Positions 1 to 7,963 of a DNA stretch of 18,338 bases are shown here, one piece after another. The notes below the pieces were generated by a model. It made no database searches and was not told the origin of the DNA. It saw only the letters and a program-made list of their open reading frames with translations. The stretch is from JAVJSU01 sp040219275. Its GTDB lineage: Bacteria > Chloroflexota > Anaerolineae > Aggregatilineales > Phototrophicaceae. The position numbers and the translations under genes are program-made. The first letter of the stretch is position 1, and the number at the start of each line of letters is the position of its first letter. The DNA is taken from positions 1 through 18,338 of the forward strand of contig JAVJSU010000051.1 in assembly GCA_040219275.1 (NCBI GenBank), given 5' to 3'.

Positions 1-355
1 CGTTGCCCCCTTTTGGGCTGCTTTTCACAGATTGACTGTCGACACTTGCCGCACTGGGGGTCTCATCTCGACCAAGTTCCTGCCGCAGTTCACCGCGTAA
101 TACTGCATTGAGCTGTTGCCATGTGCCATCTTTACGCCAGGCATTGAAATAGTGATAGACAGTGCCTTTGGCTGGGAAATCATGGGGAAGCATGTCCCAC
201 TGACAGCCTGATTTCAGCACATAATAGATTGCATTGAGGGCTTCACGCATATCTGTCTCTCGTGCTCGTCCTCCAGTCTTAGCTTTCGGTAGATGGGGGG
301 CGATTAGTTCCCACTCATCATCTTTCAAGTCACTGGGGTAAGGTTTTCTATCCAC
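1..355 (-). CDS. IS5-family transposase, N-terminal part, runs off the window
   Basis: The predicted protein is the first 118 residues of an IS5-family (IS4/IS5 DDE) transposase, which would cut and rejoin the ends of its element. It opens VDRKPYPSDLKDDEWELIAP, the usual start of this family, and continues through the N-terminal domain (GGRARETDMREALNAIYYVL, then SGCQWDMLPHDFP). It ends just after ASVDSQSVK, which carries the first catalytic Asp. I chose the GTG at 355 because an in-frame TAG lies four codons upstream and family similarity begins right there. The rest of the gene lies to the left of position 1, so intactness cannot be judged, but the visible part has no stop or frameshift. 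It abuts a truncated IS3 gene, so this element probably inserted into or deleted part of that IS3. Confidence 0.88.
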   Translation of the reverse strand, partial: MDRKPYPSDLKDDEWELIAPHLPKAKTGGRARETDMREALNAIYYVLKSGCQWDMLPHDFPAKGTVYHYFNAWRKDGTWQQLNAVLRGELRQELGRDETPSAASVDSQSVKSSPKGGN

Positions 356-399
356 TCCTCTACCCTAGCAGGTCTTTTCCCACTTTTCAAATAGCTTCT

Positions 400-925
400 A
401 AGTGTCAGGGGATGGTAGGGTGCGTCGCCATTGCTCCATCTGGTAGGGCTTGAGTTACTTTTTCAGCGCATCCGAAACAAAGGCGGGACCATTATCCGAC
501 TGCAGCCGAGGGTGGTGCTGGACTTTGATGTGCTGCACACTGGTCTTTGCTACAGTGATGTTGAGCATTTCTTCGACATCGGTGCTGCCCATGGTCGCGG
601 CCAGACGCCAGGCGAGGATGTAGCATCAATAATCGTCCAGCACCGTACACAGGTAGTAATAGCCCCAATTCACCACCTTGAACTGGGTGAAATCGGTTTG
701 CCATAGTTCATTCACGCGTTGGGTCGGATGGTCGAATTTATCTTTGGTGTTCACAACCTGGAACACCGATCCGCCAGTCCGTCATAACCCGCCTCAGCAT
801 AGACTGTACCACTCGTAGAACGTGCTACGTGGCACCTCCAGATCCGTCAGGGTTTGCTTGATTGATAATTCGGAAGTTTCCGCGTGAATGATTTCCATGT
901 TTTCAGCCTGCGAATAGCGCGTCAT
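400..925 (-). pseudogene. IS3-family transposase orfB, degenerate and truncated
   Basis: This is the decayed integrase (orfB) of an IS3-family element. Reading down the minus strand, residues match MTRYSQAENMEIIHAE and then VPRSTFYEWY. After a frame change and an internal loss of roughly 70 codons relative to the family, it resumes with RVNELWQTDFTQFKVVNWG and YYYLCTVLDDY. An in-frame TGA follows, then CYILAWRLAATMGSTDVEEM and LQSDNGPAFVSDAL with the second catalytic Asp. Another stop and frame change precede DAPYHPLTL, where similarity ends near 403 before the third catalytic residue. The start codon overlaps the orfA stop (ATGA). It cannot make a working integrase. The 3' end is replaced by the IS5 element at the left edge. 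Confidence 0.85.
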
Positions 926-1243
926 ACGTCCCGCTCGCTCTCCAAACCGGTCAGACTTTTTTTCAGCACGCGGTTCTTTAAGACCAACTCAGCCACTAAC
1001 TGATTTAGTTGGGCATTTTCTTCCTGCAAATCGTCTACATCGTCACTGCTGGCCTGCCGTTTTGTGTCGCCCGCTAAGCGCGACTTGCCTGCTTCCAGAA
1101 AATCTTTGCTCCACTTGTAGCACAGGCTCTGCGCGATCCCTTAGCGCCGACACAGTTCGGCGATGATCCAGACCATCCAACACGATACGGATTTTTTCCT
1201 CGGCGCTTTGGTGGCGTCGGGTCTGGCGACGGATATTCTTCAA
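922..1243 (-). pseudogene. IS3-family orfA (HTH and leucine-zipper subunit), frameshifted
   Basis: This is the small DNA-binding subunit of the same IS3 element. It opens MKNIRRQTRRHQSAEEKIRI followed by VLDGL, then loses frame. In another frame the helix-turn-helix part continues as IAELCRR, a TAA where the family has Glu, and GIAQSLCYKWSKDFLEAGK. The leucine-zipper part then reads ENAQLNQLVAELVLKNRVLK, followed by KSLTGLESERDV and the stop. One frame change plus one nonsense codon make it a pseudogene. It lies immediately upstream of orfB with the 4-base ATGA overlap typical of IS3 elements. The IS3 left boundary upstream of about 1300 could not be read. Confidence 0.82.
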
Positions 1244-1327
1244 GGTTGCCTCGGTGGATGCTTTCTGCCCATTTTCTCACTACTTTTTTCTGATCCAATG
1301 GGTGGAAAGTTTCCTTTATTCTAGCCT

Positions 1328-2217
1328 ACCCTGATTGCTAGTCGATGATATTGGTAAAAGCAAGGGTAATCAAACTCGCGCAAGACTTCAGATCAATCCC
1401 GGAATTGGTACGAGCATGAAGGCGCTGTATCCTCATCGCTTCTCGCTGTGAATGCAGCGTTTCAATCTGTTTGCGATATAAGCGCAGGTGAAAATCATCT
1501 GCCCAAGTGTTGGGGGTCATGTTTTCACGCCGAATAGAGACCAAGCGTACACTGGTTTCTTCAAAAATAGTACGTGCGTCATCGGCTGAGATATAGCTCT
1601 TGTCACCAAACACGGTTGATCCCGATGGTAACCCATAGGTCAATTCATGGATTGGTGTCAGATCGTGTTCAGCCGCTGGCAAGAGATCGAAGGCAACCGG
1701 AATTCTATCCGCAGTACAAATCAGGTACAAGCGCTACCCGAAGAACTTTTCTCGTTTGGCGGCACAATAATCGCAGTAAGATTTGCCGCTCACTTTTTTG
1801 CAACGACTGGCTCGCACCCGTTTGCAAACGGGCAAGGGCAGACTATCTATGATGAACACCTCCCCATTCGCAAAGTGTCGTAATGATCCCATACAACCAG
1901 TCGCGTAAAGCGTGCAGACGACGATTGAAACGCGACACACTCAAGGGCGGGATGTCTCCCAATTTCACCAGAACACATAATGCCCGTTTATGATGGTTCT
2001 GGAAGTATTTGGCTGATATAACAGCCACCGTTAACACCTCCGCCGCACTGACCGTTGCGCGGAGATCATCTCGGTACCCATAGGCTTTCAACAGGTCTTC
2101 GATCAAACAATAAACCGTTATAATATACTTGTCGTTCATGAAGATTACTCGCTGAATTTTGTTGGAAACTCTTTTCTACCGAGTTCTTCATGAGCGTCTC
2201 TAATTAGCAATCAGGGT
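1328..2217 (-). mobile_element. IS982-family insertion sequence with terminal repeats and target duplication
   Basis: A complete element by its ends. ACCCTGATTGCTA at 1328-1340 is a perfect 13-bp inverted copy of TAGCAATCAGGGT at 2205-2217. The flanks carry a direct repeat TAGCCT (1322-1327 and 2218-2223), which is the expected footprint of an insertion. It carries one transposase gene on the minus strand, now broken, whose stop codon lies inside the left terminal repeat. The preserved duplication shows that it moved here as a unit and has not been rearranged since. Confidence 0.9.
1338..2139 (-). pseudogene. IS982-family transposase, one frameshift and one amber stop
   Basis: The N-terminal part starts at ATG 2139 with MNDKYIITVYCLIEDLLKAY and runs to LRDWLYGIITTL. 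A one-base frame change near 1870-1880 then moves the reading frame to FANGEVFIIDSLPLPVC, the first catalytic Asp block of IS982 transposases, followed by CDYCAAKREKFFG. A TAG at 1734-1736 stands where the family has an aromatic residue and is most simply a TGG to TAG change. Translation would resume as RLYLICTADRIPVAFDLLPA and VFGDKSYIS (second catalytic Asp) through to the stop at 1338. With both lesions repaired the protein would have the normal length of about 265 residues. It is not expected to be active. Confidence 0.9.
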
Positions 2218-2254
2218 TAGCCTATCTCCGTGTCCGAGTGGCTCTGAAACGAAA

Positions 2255-2336
2255 CACTACCGAGATTATTTGTATTTTACGCTTTCTGGCTAAGAACGCC
2301 ACATCAACGCTACTTGATCCGGCTTTTTCGGTAGTG
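2255..2336. repeat. Short inverted repeat pair, possible mini-element or hairpin
   Basis: CACTACCGA at 2255-2263 is matched by TCGGTAGTG at 2328-2336, a perfect 9-bp inverted repeat around a 64-base centre. It lies between the IS982 element and the end of the toroid-protein gene. It could be the ends of a very small non-autonomous element or a weak hairpin after the gene. No target duplication is visible and no T-run follows, so neither reading is firm. Confidence 0.3.
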
Positions 2337-2354
2337 ATAGCTATCCTGGTATTA

Positions 2355-3470
2355 TCAGGTCTTAGGCTGACGATCAAGGGACTCTTCTAACAAATGATAG
2401 CAGAGCATCGACAAACTGCGCGGATACATACGGGCATCGACCAAAAAACCATAATTTTTTATTGAGAAATAGTTGAAACGTCCGTTTTGTTGTTGCTCCT
2501 TAAGAACCCGCTGATAAGCTCGGTTAGACAATTCACGATAATCTCCAAAACCCATCGATGTCGCGATGCTAAGCGCATGGGCAACGGCCACAGTATAGTA
2601 TAGAACTTCTGGTGTCGAGCGGTCACACTCAAACAACGCTGTACCATTCTGTGTAATACCACCTGCCAGGTAATCGGTCATAAGACGTATCACTGGTACA
2701 ATTGCTTCATCATTGGTAGCTTGATAGTAATCCACAATATCCATAAATTCAAAGGCATTGTACTGATAGCAGAAAAGATGCGTACGTCCCTGCCCCTGTT
2801 CACTGGTAACGGAATAAGGGAGTTCACCACTAGGGAGCTGAACATGATTCAGCCATTTAACCATCGGTGCTGCATATTCCATATAGTGCTGGTCGCCGGT
2901 GACTTCCATAAAAACGCCGATCATCTGAAGCGCTAGTGTGGTGTTGTTAGGTACCTTGGCTTTGGAAACATTAGAGAAGTAATTGACTGCTAACATACTA
3001 TCTTCTTCCTGAAAGCCGACCTCAGTCACCATAAAGTCATACCAGCGGCGTGATGCCGTCAGTAAATCTTCATTCTGTGTATGTCCATAGGTTTTCAGCA
3101 TGGCAATAGCGCCAAAGCATCCCTCAACAGTAGCATAGCGCCCGGCCCATTCGGGATTTGGATATACCCAGGCACCATTATCTAATTGAGATTTGAGAAT
3201 AGTGTCAGTCGCTTCAACAGCAACATCCCGATATCGATTGTCACCGGTTTTTTTAAACATCACCCAGTTACACATCACCCAGTAGGCCTGTCCCTGGATG
3301 TAGTAGTAATTGTCCTTCCATGGTATAAATGCCAGATAGCTTTTGATAAAGCGCAGAATACGTGAATTAAAACGAATGCCAATATCTGGCCCGGAGAGCT
3401 GGCCAGATTGCCAGTGATGGTTCAACAAGTAGGTGTAGAGCTTTTGTGCTGCGTCAAAATAAGTGGACAT
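2355..3470 (-). CDS. Alpha-helical toroid protein, glycoside hydrolase/epimerase-like
   Basis: A 371-residue, probably cytoplasmic protein with no signal peptide or membrane segment. It is made of repeating helical units rich in aromatic residues, for example YYIQGQAYWVMCNWVMFKKT (57-76), QLDNGAWVYPNPEWAGRYAT (95-114), LPSGELPYSV (212-221) and QNGRFNYFS (328-336). The spacing of these Gly-Trp/Tyr turns is what (alpha/alpha)6 or (alpha/alpha)7 toroids show, such as unsaturated-glycan hydrolases, glucuronyl C5-epimerase C-terminal domains and terpene-cyclase-like folds. Many conserved Trp, Tyr, Asp and Glu residues suggest sugar binding, but I cannot assign a reaction. The start is supported by AAGGAG at 3476-3481, five bases before ATG. 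It was probably co-transcribed with the GT4 gene at 5576-6691 before the nested IS separated them, so a role in polysaccharide processing is likely but inferred. Confidence 0.75.
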   Translation of the reverse strand: MSTYFDAAQKLYTYLLNHHWQSGQLSGPDIGIRFNSRILRFIKSYLAFIPWKDNYYYIQGQAYWVMCNWVMFKKTGDNRYRDVAVEATDTILKSQLDNGAWVYPNPEWAGRYATVEGCFGAIAMLKTYGHTQNEDLLTASRRWYDFMVTEVGFQEEDSMLAVNYFSNVSKAKVPNNTTLALQMIGVFMEVTGDQHYMEYAAPMVKWLNHVQLPSGELPYSVTSEQGQGRTHLFCYQYNAFEFMDIVDYYQATNDEAIVPVIRLMTDYLAGGITQNGTALFECDRSTPEVLYYTVAVAHALSIATSMGFGDYRELSNRAYQRVLKEQQQNGRFNYFSIKNYGFLVDARMYPRSLSMLCYHLLEESLDRQPKT

Positions 3471-4297
3471 GATGACTCCTTGTTCAGATAACGAATAAAG
3501 TCAGTTGTTGGCGTTTACGTTTAGTAGCTATCCGAAAATGCTCGGTTGAACAAAATATGAGCACGAGTGAATTGGATCATGGTTTTCCAATTCTCAAATT
3601 TCTTAAACCAATGAACGTGAATGCTACGTCGTTTGGTGAGCCAACTAAAAGTACGTTCAACGACCCAGCGCCGGGTAGGGTAATGGGTTTCGCCGGGTAG
3701 TGGACAGTCGTCAATAATGGGTTCCCCACGTCGTCACCGATGTTTGATGGGGGCGATATAGCGTTCGTTCTCGATAAACTCATGTACATCGTCATAATCA
3801 TAGCCTTTATCCAAACACAAATGTTGCTTTTCTTCTTTGGGCGCTTGACGACAATTGAGATGATTATATCATCGGCTGACCATTTATCATGTTCGTTAGC
3901 ACCCGTGATATAAACCGACAATGGCATCACGCGGTGATCGACCAATATATGCAATTTCGCACTTTTTTTACCACGATCCGTCGGGTTCTTGCCTGTTTCG
4001 CTTCCACCCAGCGGTGCTGGCACCGATTTGCTGTCTATCGACTGCCATTCCCATTTGATCTTACAAAGCTGGTTATAGAACTTGACCATCAGCTTCATGA
4101 TCCGGGCAAAGATACCCGCTTGTTGCCAGGTCTGGAAGCGCTCGTGGAGCACACTACTGGACACCCCAAACCAGTCCTTGTGCACTGCCTTCCACTGATA
4201 TCCTGTTCACATCACATACCAAATTCCATTCAGCACCGCCCGATCGTCCGCTCAGGGTCGTCCCAGTCTACTTTTCTTTTTCGAGTCTGGAAACAAC

Positions 4298-5441
4298 TTC
4301 TTAACTGACGTTACGCAGCCAAACGAATAGGATGCAAGGTATCCAAAGGTTGAAATGCGGATCGTAAGGCGTTTATGTAAAGTTGAGCCTTGAGCGCAAA
4401 ATGATTGGTTTTCGTCGTCACTTTGAGCATCTCTAATTTGATGTAGGCACACACCGACGCAAAGAAATGATTGCTCTGTGTGGTGACGGTCTTGGTCGGC
4501 GATTTCGCCAACGACACGTTCTGCTTGAGTGATTTATGATACGATACGGTTCCAGGTTCCATCGTTTGCCATAGATTGTGGTGATATCGTCATAAGTGAG
4601 GTCGAGGTCACTGGTGACCAGATACAAGATACCAATGCTGCCGTCTCCGTTTGTGAAGACTTGTTTGACCAGATGCAAGTGGAAATCTACCCCTTCCAGA
4701 TAAATAGTCAGGACGGTATCCGGTTCAATCGCCAGCGCATCGACACGCTCATCACGACCTTGCTTTTTGTCCTCAAGGCTCAAAGCAACTTTGCGGTTGG
4801 TCTTCAGTGGTATGACAAAATCGCGCTCAAGTTCGTGTTTGATGAACATCATGTTGTCTGCCGAGGCGAACCAGACATCATTCAACACGTAGCGAAAAAG
4901 AATCTGGTTCTGTTTCACCTGGCGCAACATTTGGCGATGGTACTCGTTCTTGGTGATGGGCGAGCGCCGTTTTGATTTGCCCGTCTTCTTGTCTGTGTAG
5001 ACTTCGGTTTTCCCAACCAATTGGTAATTGACGGGCAGCGAAATATAGTCCACATGATACAATGCGGTGATGAAATTGATCCCTTTGACGCTATACCCTT
5101 TTGTGTGGTCATAGTGCCAAGCGAGGATGTCATTCTCATCAGTATGCGGCTTTTCGGCGATACTGTCATCCACAATGATAACCCCGTCAGCCGACTGGAT
5201 TTGGCGCACATAGGGATTTCACCGTCATCCATAAGTCTTTACCTGTTTTGACCTCGCTGGACAGGAAACGTTGAATGCTGTCATGACTAATCGCTCCATC
5301 CAACAAGCTAGACAGTCTCGTTTGGGTTGTTGACCCGAACGAACTGATGAGATAATCCGTATATATATCGAGCATTCTTTATCGTCCATGCGCGTAGTCT
5401 ACCTCATTTTGAGGTGCTCTGTGCGTAACGTCAGTTCTTAA
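4298..5441. mobile_element. IS4-superfamily insertion sequence nested inside the IS5 gene
   Basis: The element itself is 4305-5434. CTGACGTTACGCA at 4305-4317 is a perfect 13-bp inverted copy of TGCGTAACGTCAG at 5422-5434. The target duplication TTCTTAA is present at 4298-4304 and 5435-5441. Removing the element and one duplication copy restores the IS5 reading frame as RIKKLFP, which independently confirms both boundaries. The 7-bp duplication is unusual for the better-known IS4 subgroups, so the exact subgroup is left open. Confidence 0.92.
4311..5375 (-). pseudogene. IS4-superfamily transposase with two frameshifts
   Basis: The transposase of the nested element. It starts MLDIYTDYLISSFGSTTQTR, then SLLDGAISHDSIQRFLSSEV. 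One extra base near 5200 (AAATCCCTATG in place of AAACCCTATG) shifts the frame before YVRQIQSADGVIIVDDS, the first catalytic Asp block. YVLNDVWFASADNM probably holds the second Asp. The C-terminal block is YGKRWNLEPY, then after a second shift YHKSLKQN. Together these form the Y-x2-R-x3-E-x6-K signature of IS4-type transposases. The second shift is a tandem duplication of CGTAT (4539-4548 on the plus strand); deleting one copy restores PYHKSLK. The reading frame then continues to the stop at 4311, inside the terminal repeat. Non-functional as read. Confidence 0.85.
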
Positions 5442-5575
5442 TCCGTTTCCACAGTGGCTTCGGGACTTGAAAGTAATCGACATTTTTAGGTTTTTAGATA
5501 TGATCTTTAGACATAGTGTACTCGTTTCGTTGGCTTGTTTCATAACACCAATTTCAACGAGTTACACCATTTTAA

Positions 5576-6691
5576 TCAAGTCCCAATTGTCTTTTCGGAT
5601 AGATACTTAGCGATTGCCTTGCGGTAAACATCAAGCGTCTGCTGTCCAACAACTGGTGGTGAACACTCTTTCAGGATTTTGTCCTTGCCACGTTTGCCGA
5701 AGTTATGACGCCGTTCGCTGTCGTCCAGTAGTTTGATAACTGCTTCAGCAAGTGCCTGCTCGTCGCGAGGTGTAACGAGATACCCCGTTTGCCCATCCTC
5801 AACCACTTCAGGGAGACCGCCGACGATGGTAGCAACGACTGGCTTGGAAAAAGCATAGGCAATCGGTATAACGCCACTTTGTGACGCTTCAATATAAGGT
5901 AGAACTACAACGCTAGCGGCACTGAAGTAGTCCGCGACAGCTTCATGGGGTATGAAGTGGTTATGAATGTCGAATCGGTCGCGGTTGACCATGATTGCTT
6001 CGTATCGGTCAAAATCTTCACCACGTCCGGCAATGACAATCTTTACGTTGGGATATTTTTCTGTGATTAGCGGTTCTGCTTTTATCAGATAATCTAACCC
6101 TTTGTATGGCCAGATACGCCCGAAAAAAAGGATATTGGGTGCATCATCACTACTGGTATCAGTAGGGTTTTCCGGTGTGATATCCAGACCAAGGGCTATA
6201 TGTGGGCTGAACGTGATTCGATCCGGCGAAATATCCAGACGTTGAACCAGCGTTTCACCAACATGGCGTGCATGGACGATGATGTGGTTGGCATTTTTGA
6301 AGCCGTAATCCATCACCCATTGGGGTGTTTTGGCGGCTCCTCGGTCACCGGGATGCGTTTGAGCATCGTGAACCGTGATCACGAGTGGATACTTACGCAA
6401 GAAGGGCAACATACCATTCAAGAAAAGGTGCCCCTGTTGAATGTGAATCACATCTGGTTGAAAGTCTTGTATCTGGCGATATAAATTTCGTAATAGAATA
6501 AGCTGGCTTAACGGTTGACGAAGTCGAGGCCGGCTGAAAGGTTGCATATTAATGCGTGGATCAAGAACATCAATGAAAGGTTCTGCAAATTTGTCTGGCA
6601 ACATCAGCGCAATTGTGGTGTCGTCCGCCATTGCGCTAGTCAGTCGAATACAGTACTCTCCAAAATCGAAAGATAAGAAGGCGACACGCAT
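5576..6691 (-). CDS. GT4-family glycosyltransferase (GT-B fold)
   Basis: A 371-residue retaining glycosyltransferase that would move a sugar from a nucleotide-sugar donor to a growing glycan or lipid on the inner face of the membrane. The N-terminal acceptor domain starts MRVAFLSFDFGEYCIRLTSA and includes PDVIHIQQGHLFLNGMLPFL (79-98) and ITVHDAQTHPGD (105-116). The C-terminal donor domain includes ILFFGRIWPYKGLDYLIKA (187-205), VKIVIAGRGEDFDRY (216-230) and LPYIEASQSGVIPIAYAFSK (264-283) followed by PVVATIVGGLPEVVEDGQTG. This arrangement matches GT4. Length is typical and the frame is intact. The donor and acceptor cannot be told from sequence. A promoter candidate lies about 160 bases upstream, and the toroid-protein gene follows on the same strand beyond the nested IS. 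Confidence 0.9.
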   Translation of the reverse strand: MRVAFLSFDFGEYCIRLTSAMADDTTIALMLPDKFAEPFIDVLDPRINMQPFSRPRLRQPLSQLILLRNLYRQIQDFQPDVIHIQQGHLFLNGMLPFLRKYPLVITVHDAQTHPGDRGAAKTPQWVMDYGFKNANHIIVHARHVGETLVQRLDISPDRITFSPHIALGLDITPENPTDTSSDDAPNILFFGRIWPYKGLDYLIKAEPLITEKYPNVKIVIAGRGEDFDRYEAIMVNRDRFDIHNHFIPHEAVADYFSAASVVVLPYIEASQSGVIPIAYAFSKPVVATIVGGLPEVVEDGQTGYLVTPRDEQALAEAVIKLLDDSERRHNFGKRGKDKILKECSPPVVGQQTLDVYRKAIAKYLSEKTIGT

Positions 6692-6852
6692 GAGTTGAAT
6701 TTATCCTTGGTATTGTCACGGAAATACATGATGATACCTCATTTTGTGAGTAGCGCATCCAGAACCTATGCCGAGGTTATCTCGCTCGTTGTATGGTATC
6801 TGGATTAGAGCATGATTGTTTATCAATGATACACAAAATGATTAATTTTAAT

Positions 6853-6881
6853 TATATAGGTTTCTGGAGGCATCAGTGCAA
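6853..6881 (-). promoter_or_regulatory. Candidate sigma-70-type promoter for the GT4 gene
   Basis: On the minus strand, TTGCAC (6876-6881) is followed after 17 bases by TATATA (6853-6858), overlapping TATAAT (6851-6856). It lies in the most AT-rich part of the intergenic region and points at the GT4 start at 6691, which would give a leader of about 150 bases. This is pattern matching only. Confidence 0.4.
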
Positions 6882-7064
6882 AATTTCGAAAAAATTCATA
6901 ACCGATAATTAGAGCATTCTGCCTAAACTCGTTTGCACGGTTTCCAGCCGCCCGTTTTCGATGTTTATCTAATACCAATCATGTGTAAGTGAGTCCGGTA
7001 AAGCAGCCAGGTAGTTGATTAAAACATCAGTAACTGGGGGTTTTTGCATACTACCGGTTAGCCG

Positions 7065-7082
7065 AGAGGCATTTCTGCCTCT
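7065..7082. repeat. Small perfect hairpin at the IS3 border
   Basis: AGAGGCA (7065-7071) and TGCCTCT (7076-7082) form a 7-bp perfect stem with a 4-base loop, placed directly outside the probable IS3 end at 7084. No T-run follows on either strand, so I do not call it a terminator. Confidence 0.35.
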
Positions 7083-7098
7083 ATGTCTAGCCCCAAGT

Positions 7099-7881
7099 TT
7101 ATGTACCAGTGTGAGTGAGAGTTGTTTGCCAATCCCAACGTTGTCGGAATTCTAAGGGTGTTAGGTAATCCAGAGAGCTGTGGGGACGAAATCGATTATA
7201 GTCATCCATGAAATGATCCAGAATGGTTTGTGCCTCGGAGACACGATCAAACAGATAGCGATCCAGACATTCGGCTTTCAGGGTACCGTTGAAGCGCTCA
7301 ATAAATGGGTTCTCCCATGGACTACCGGGCGTAATGTACAGTGTCTGACTACCCTTATTCGCCAACTACTGCTGAACACGCTGCGCCACGAATTCAGGTC
7401 CGTTATCGCTACGGATATGGTCAGGTACGCCACGTGTGGTAAACAACCAGCTCAAGATGTCAATCACGCGCTTTGAACTGATGCTTTTAGCCGCATAGAT
7501 TATCAAACACTCCCGTATGTATTCATCCATTATTGCTAGAACCCGCACCCGCTGACCGTGCGTAGTGCGATCTTCAGTGAAATCATAACTCCAGACATGG
7601 TTAGGATACTGTGCTCGCTTCTTGACATCGCCGCGTTCGCCAAAGCGCCGCTTAACCGTTTTACGTCGCGGTAGTTGCAAGCCTTCCACGCGCCAGATCC
7701 GCTCCACACGCTTATGATTGACTTCATAGCCCTCACACCGCATCAAAGCGCTGATGTGACGATACCCGTATTGGGGAAAACGATAGGCAAAATCGCGCAC
7801 CGCTTTCGCCATCTCCGCATCGTTCGAACGCCCTTGCGGCTGATAACGAGCCGTCGAGCGTGGCACATCACCACCACGCAC
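7099..7881 (-). pseudogene. IS3-family (IS150-like) orfB, 5'-truncated with one amber stop
   Basis: An rve-type integrase reading RSTARYQPQGRSNDAEMAKA, PQYGYRHISALMRCEGYEV, NHVWSYDFTEDRTTHGQRVR (first Asp block) and GVPDHIRSDNGPEFVAQRVQ (second Asp). A TAG at 7366-7368 follows, then LANKGSQTLYITPGSPWENP, FIERFNGTLKAECLDRY (catalytic Glu) and RPHSSLDYLTPLEFRQRW to the stop. The TAG sits where the family has Trp (EWLA), so TGG to TAG is the simplest cause. Apart from this stop the core is well preserved. The gene begins abruptly and no orfA lies upstream, so the 5' end is missing. TGTCTAGCCCCAAGTTT at 7084-7100 looks like the element's terminal repeat, and no matching copy is found near 7885-7960. 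Confidence 0.85.
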
Positions 7882-7963
7882 GCATGACGTAACTATTCAG
7901 CTATCCATGAGATCAAAGAAAGCATGGTAGGCAAAAAGTAGTATAGTAACCTTTGGTGCTAGT

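Larger units (their letters stand above)
3521..5514 (-). pseudogene. IS5-family transposase, dead and interrupted by another IS
   Basis: The gene reads from about 5514 to 3521 on the minus strand once the insert at 4305-5434 plus one duplication copy is removed. The N-terminal part is KPKNVDYFQVPKPLWKRIKK, and the reading continues across the insertion point as LFPDSKKKSRLGRP, ADDRAVLNGIWYVM, VHKDWFGVSSSVLHERFQTW, SIDSKSVPAPLGGSETGK, then QHLCLDKGYDYDDVHEFIEN and RRWVVERTFSWLTKRRS with the Glu block. Three in-frame TGA codons stand where Arg is expected (after LGRP, after WYVM, after IKHR), and a TAA at codon 7 may replace Gln. A one-base loss in a C-run near 3840 shifts the frame. The gene was therefore dead on several counts. 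Terminal repeats of this IS5 could not be identified with confidence. Confidence 0.85.
6692..7083. other. Intergenic region upstream of the GT4 gene
   Basis: About 390 bases with no supported gene. The AT-rich part (6780-6900) holds the minus-strand promoter candidate, and a long leader would follow. An AAGGAT element lies 11 bases ahead of the GT4 ATG. The right edge carries a hairpin (7065-7082) just before the start of the IS3 element. Short open stretches here show no recognisable protein. Confidence 0.6.

Noticed and set aside
431..706. Plus-strand open frame of 91 codons
   Set aside because: It is the antisense of the decayed IS3 orfB, whose residues are clearly recognisable on the minus strand.
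3889..4308. Plus-strand open frame of 139 codons
   Set aside because: Antisense to the IS5 transposase pseudogene; no ribosome site and no recognisable protein.
4529..4975. Plus-strand open frame of 148 codons
   Set aside because: Antisense shadow of the IS4-type transposase core at 4311-5375.
3577..5514. TGA recoding as Arg or selenocysteine, suggested by repeated in-frame TGA in the IS5 gene
   Set aside because: The intact genes in the window use TGA as a normal stop (for example 5576 and 11307), and the TGA codons occur in a gene with other lesions, so decay is the simpler cause.
3500..5560. Terminal repeats of the outer IS5 (TTGGCGTT near 3508 and TTGGTGTT near 5545 on opposite strands)
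   Set aside because: Only seven of eight bases match and no target duplication flanks them, so the outer IS5 boundaries stay undefined.
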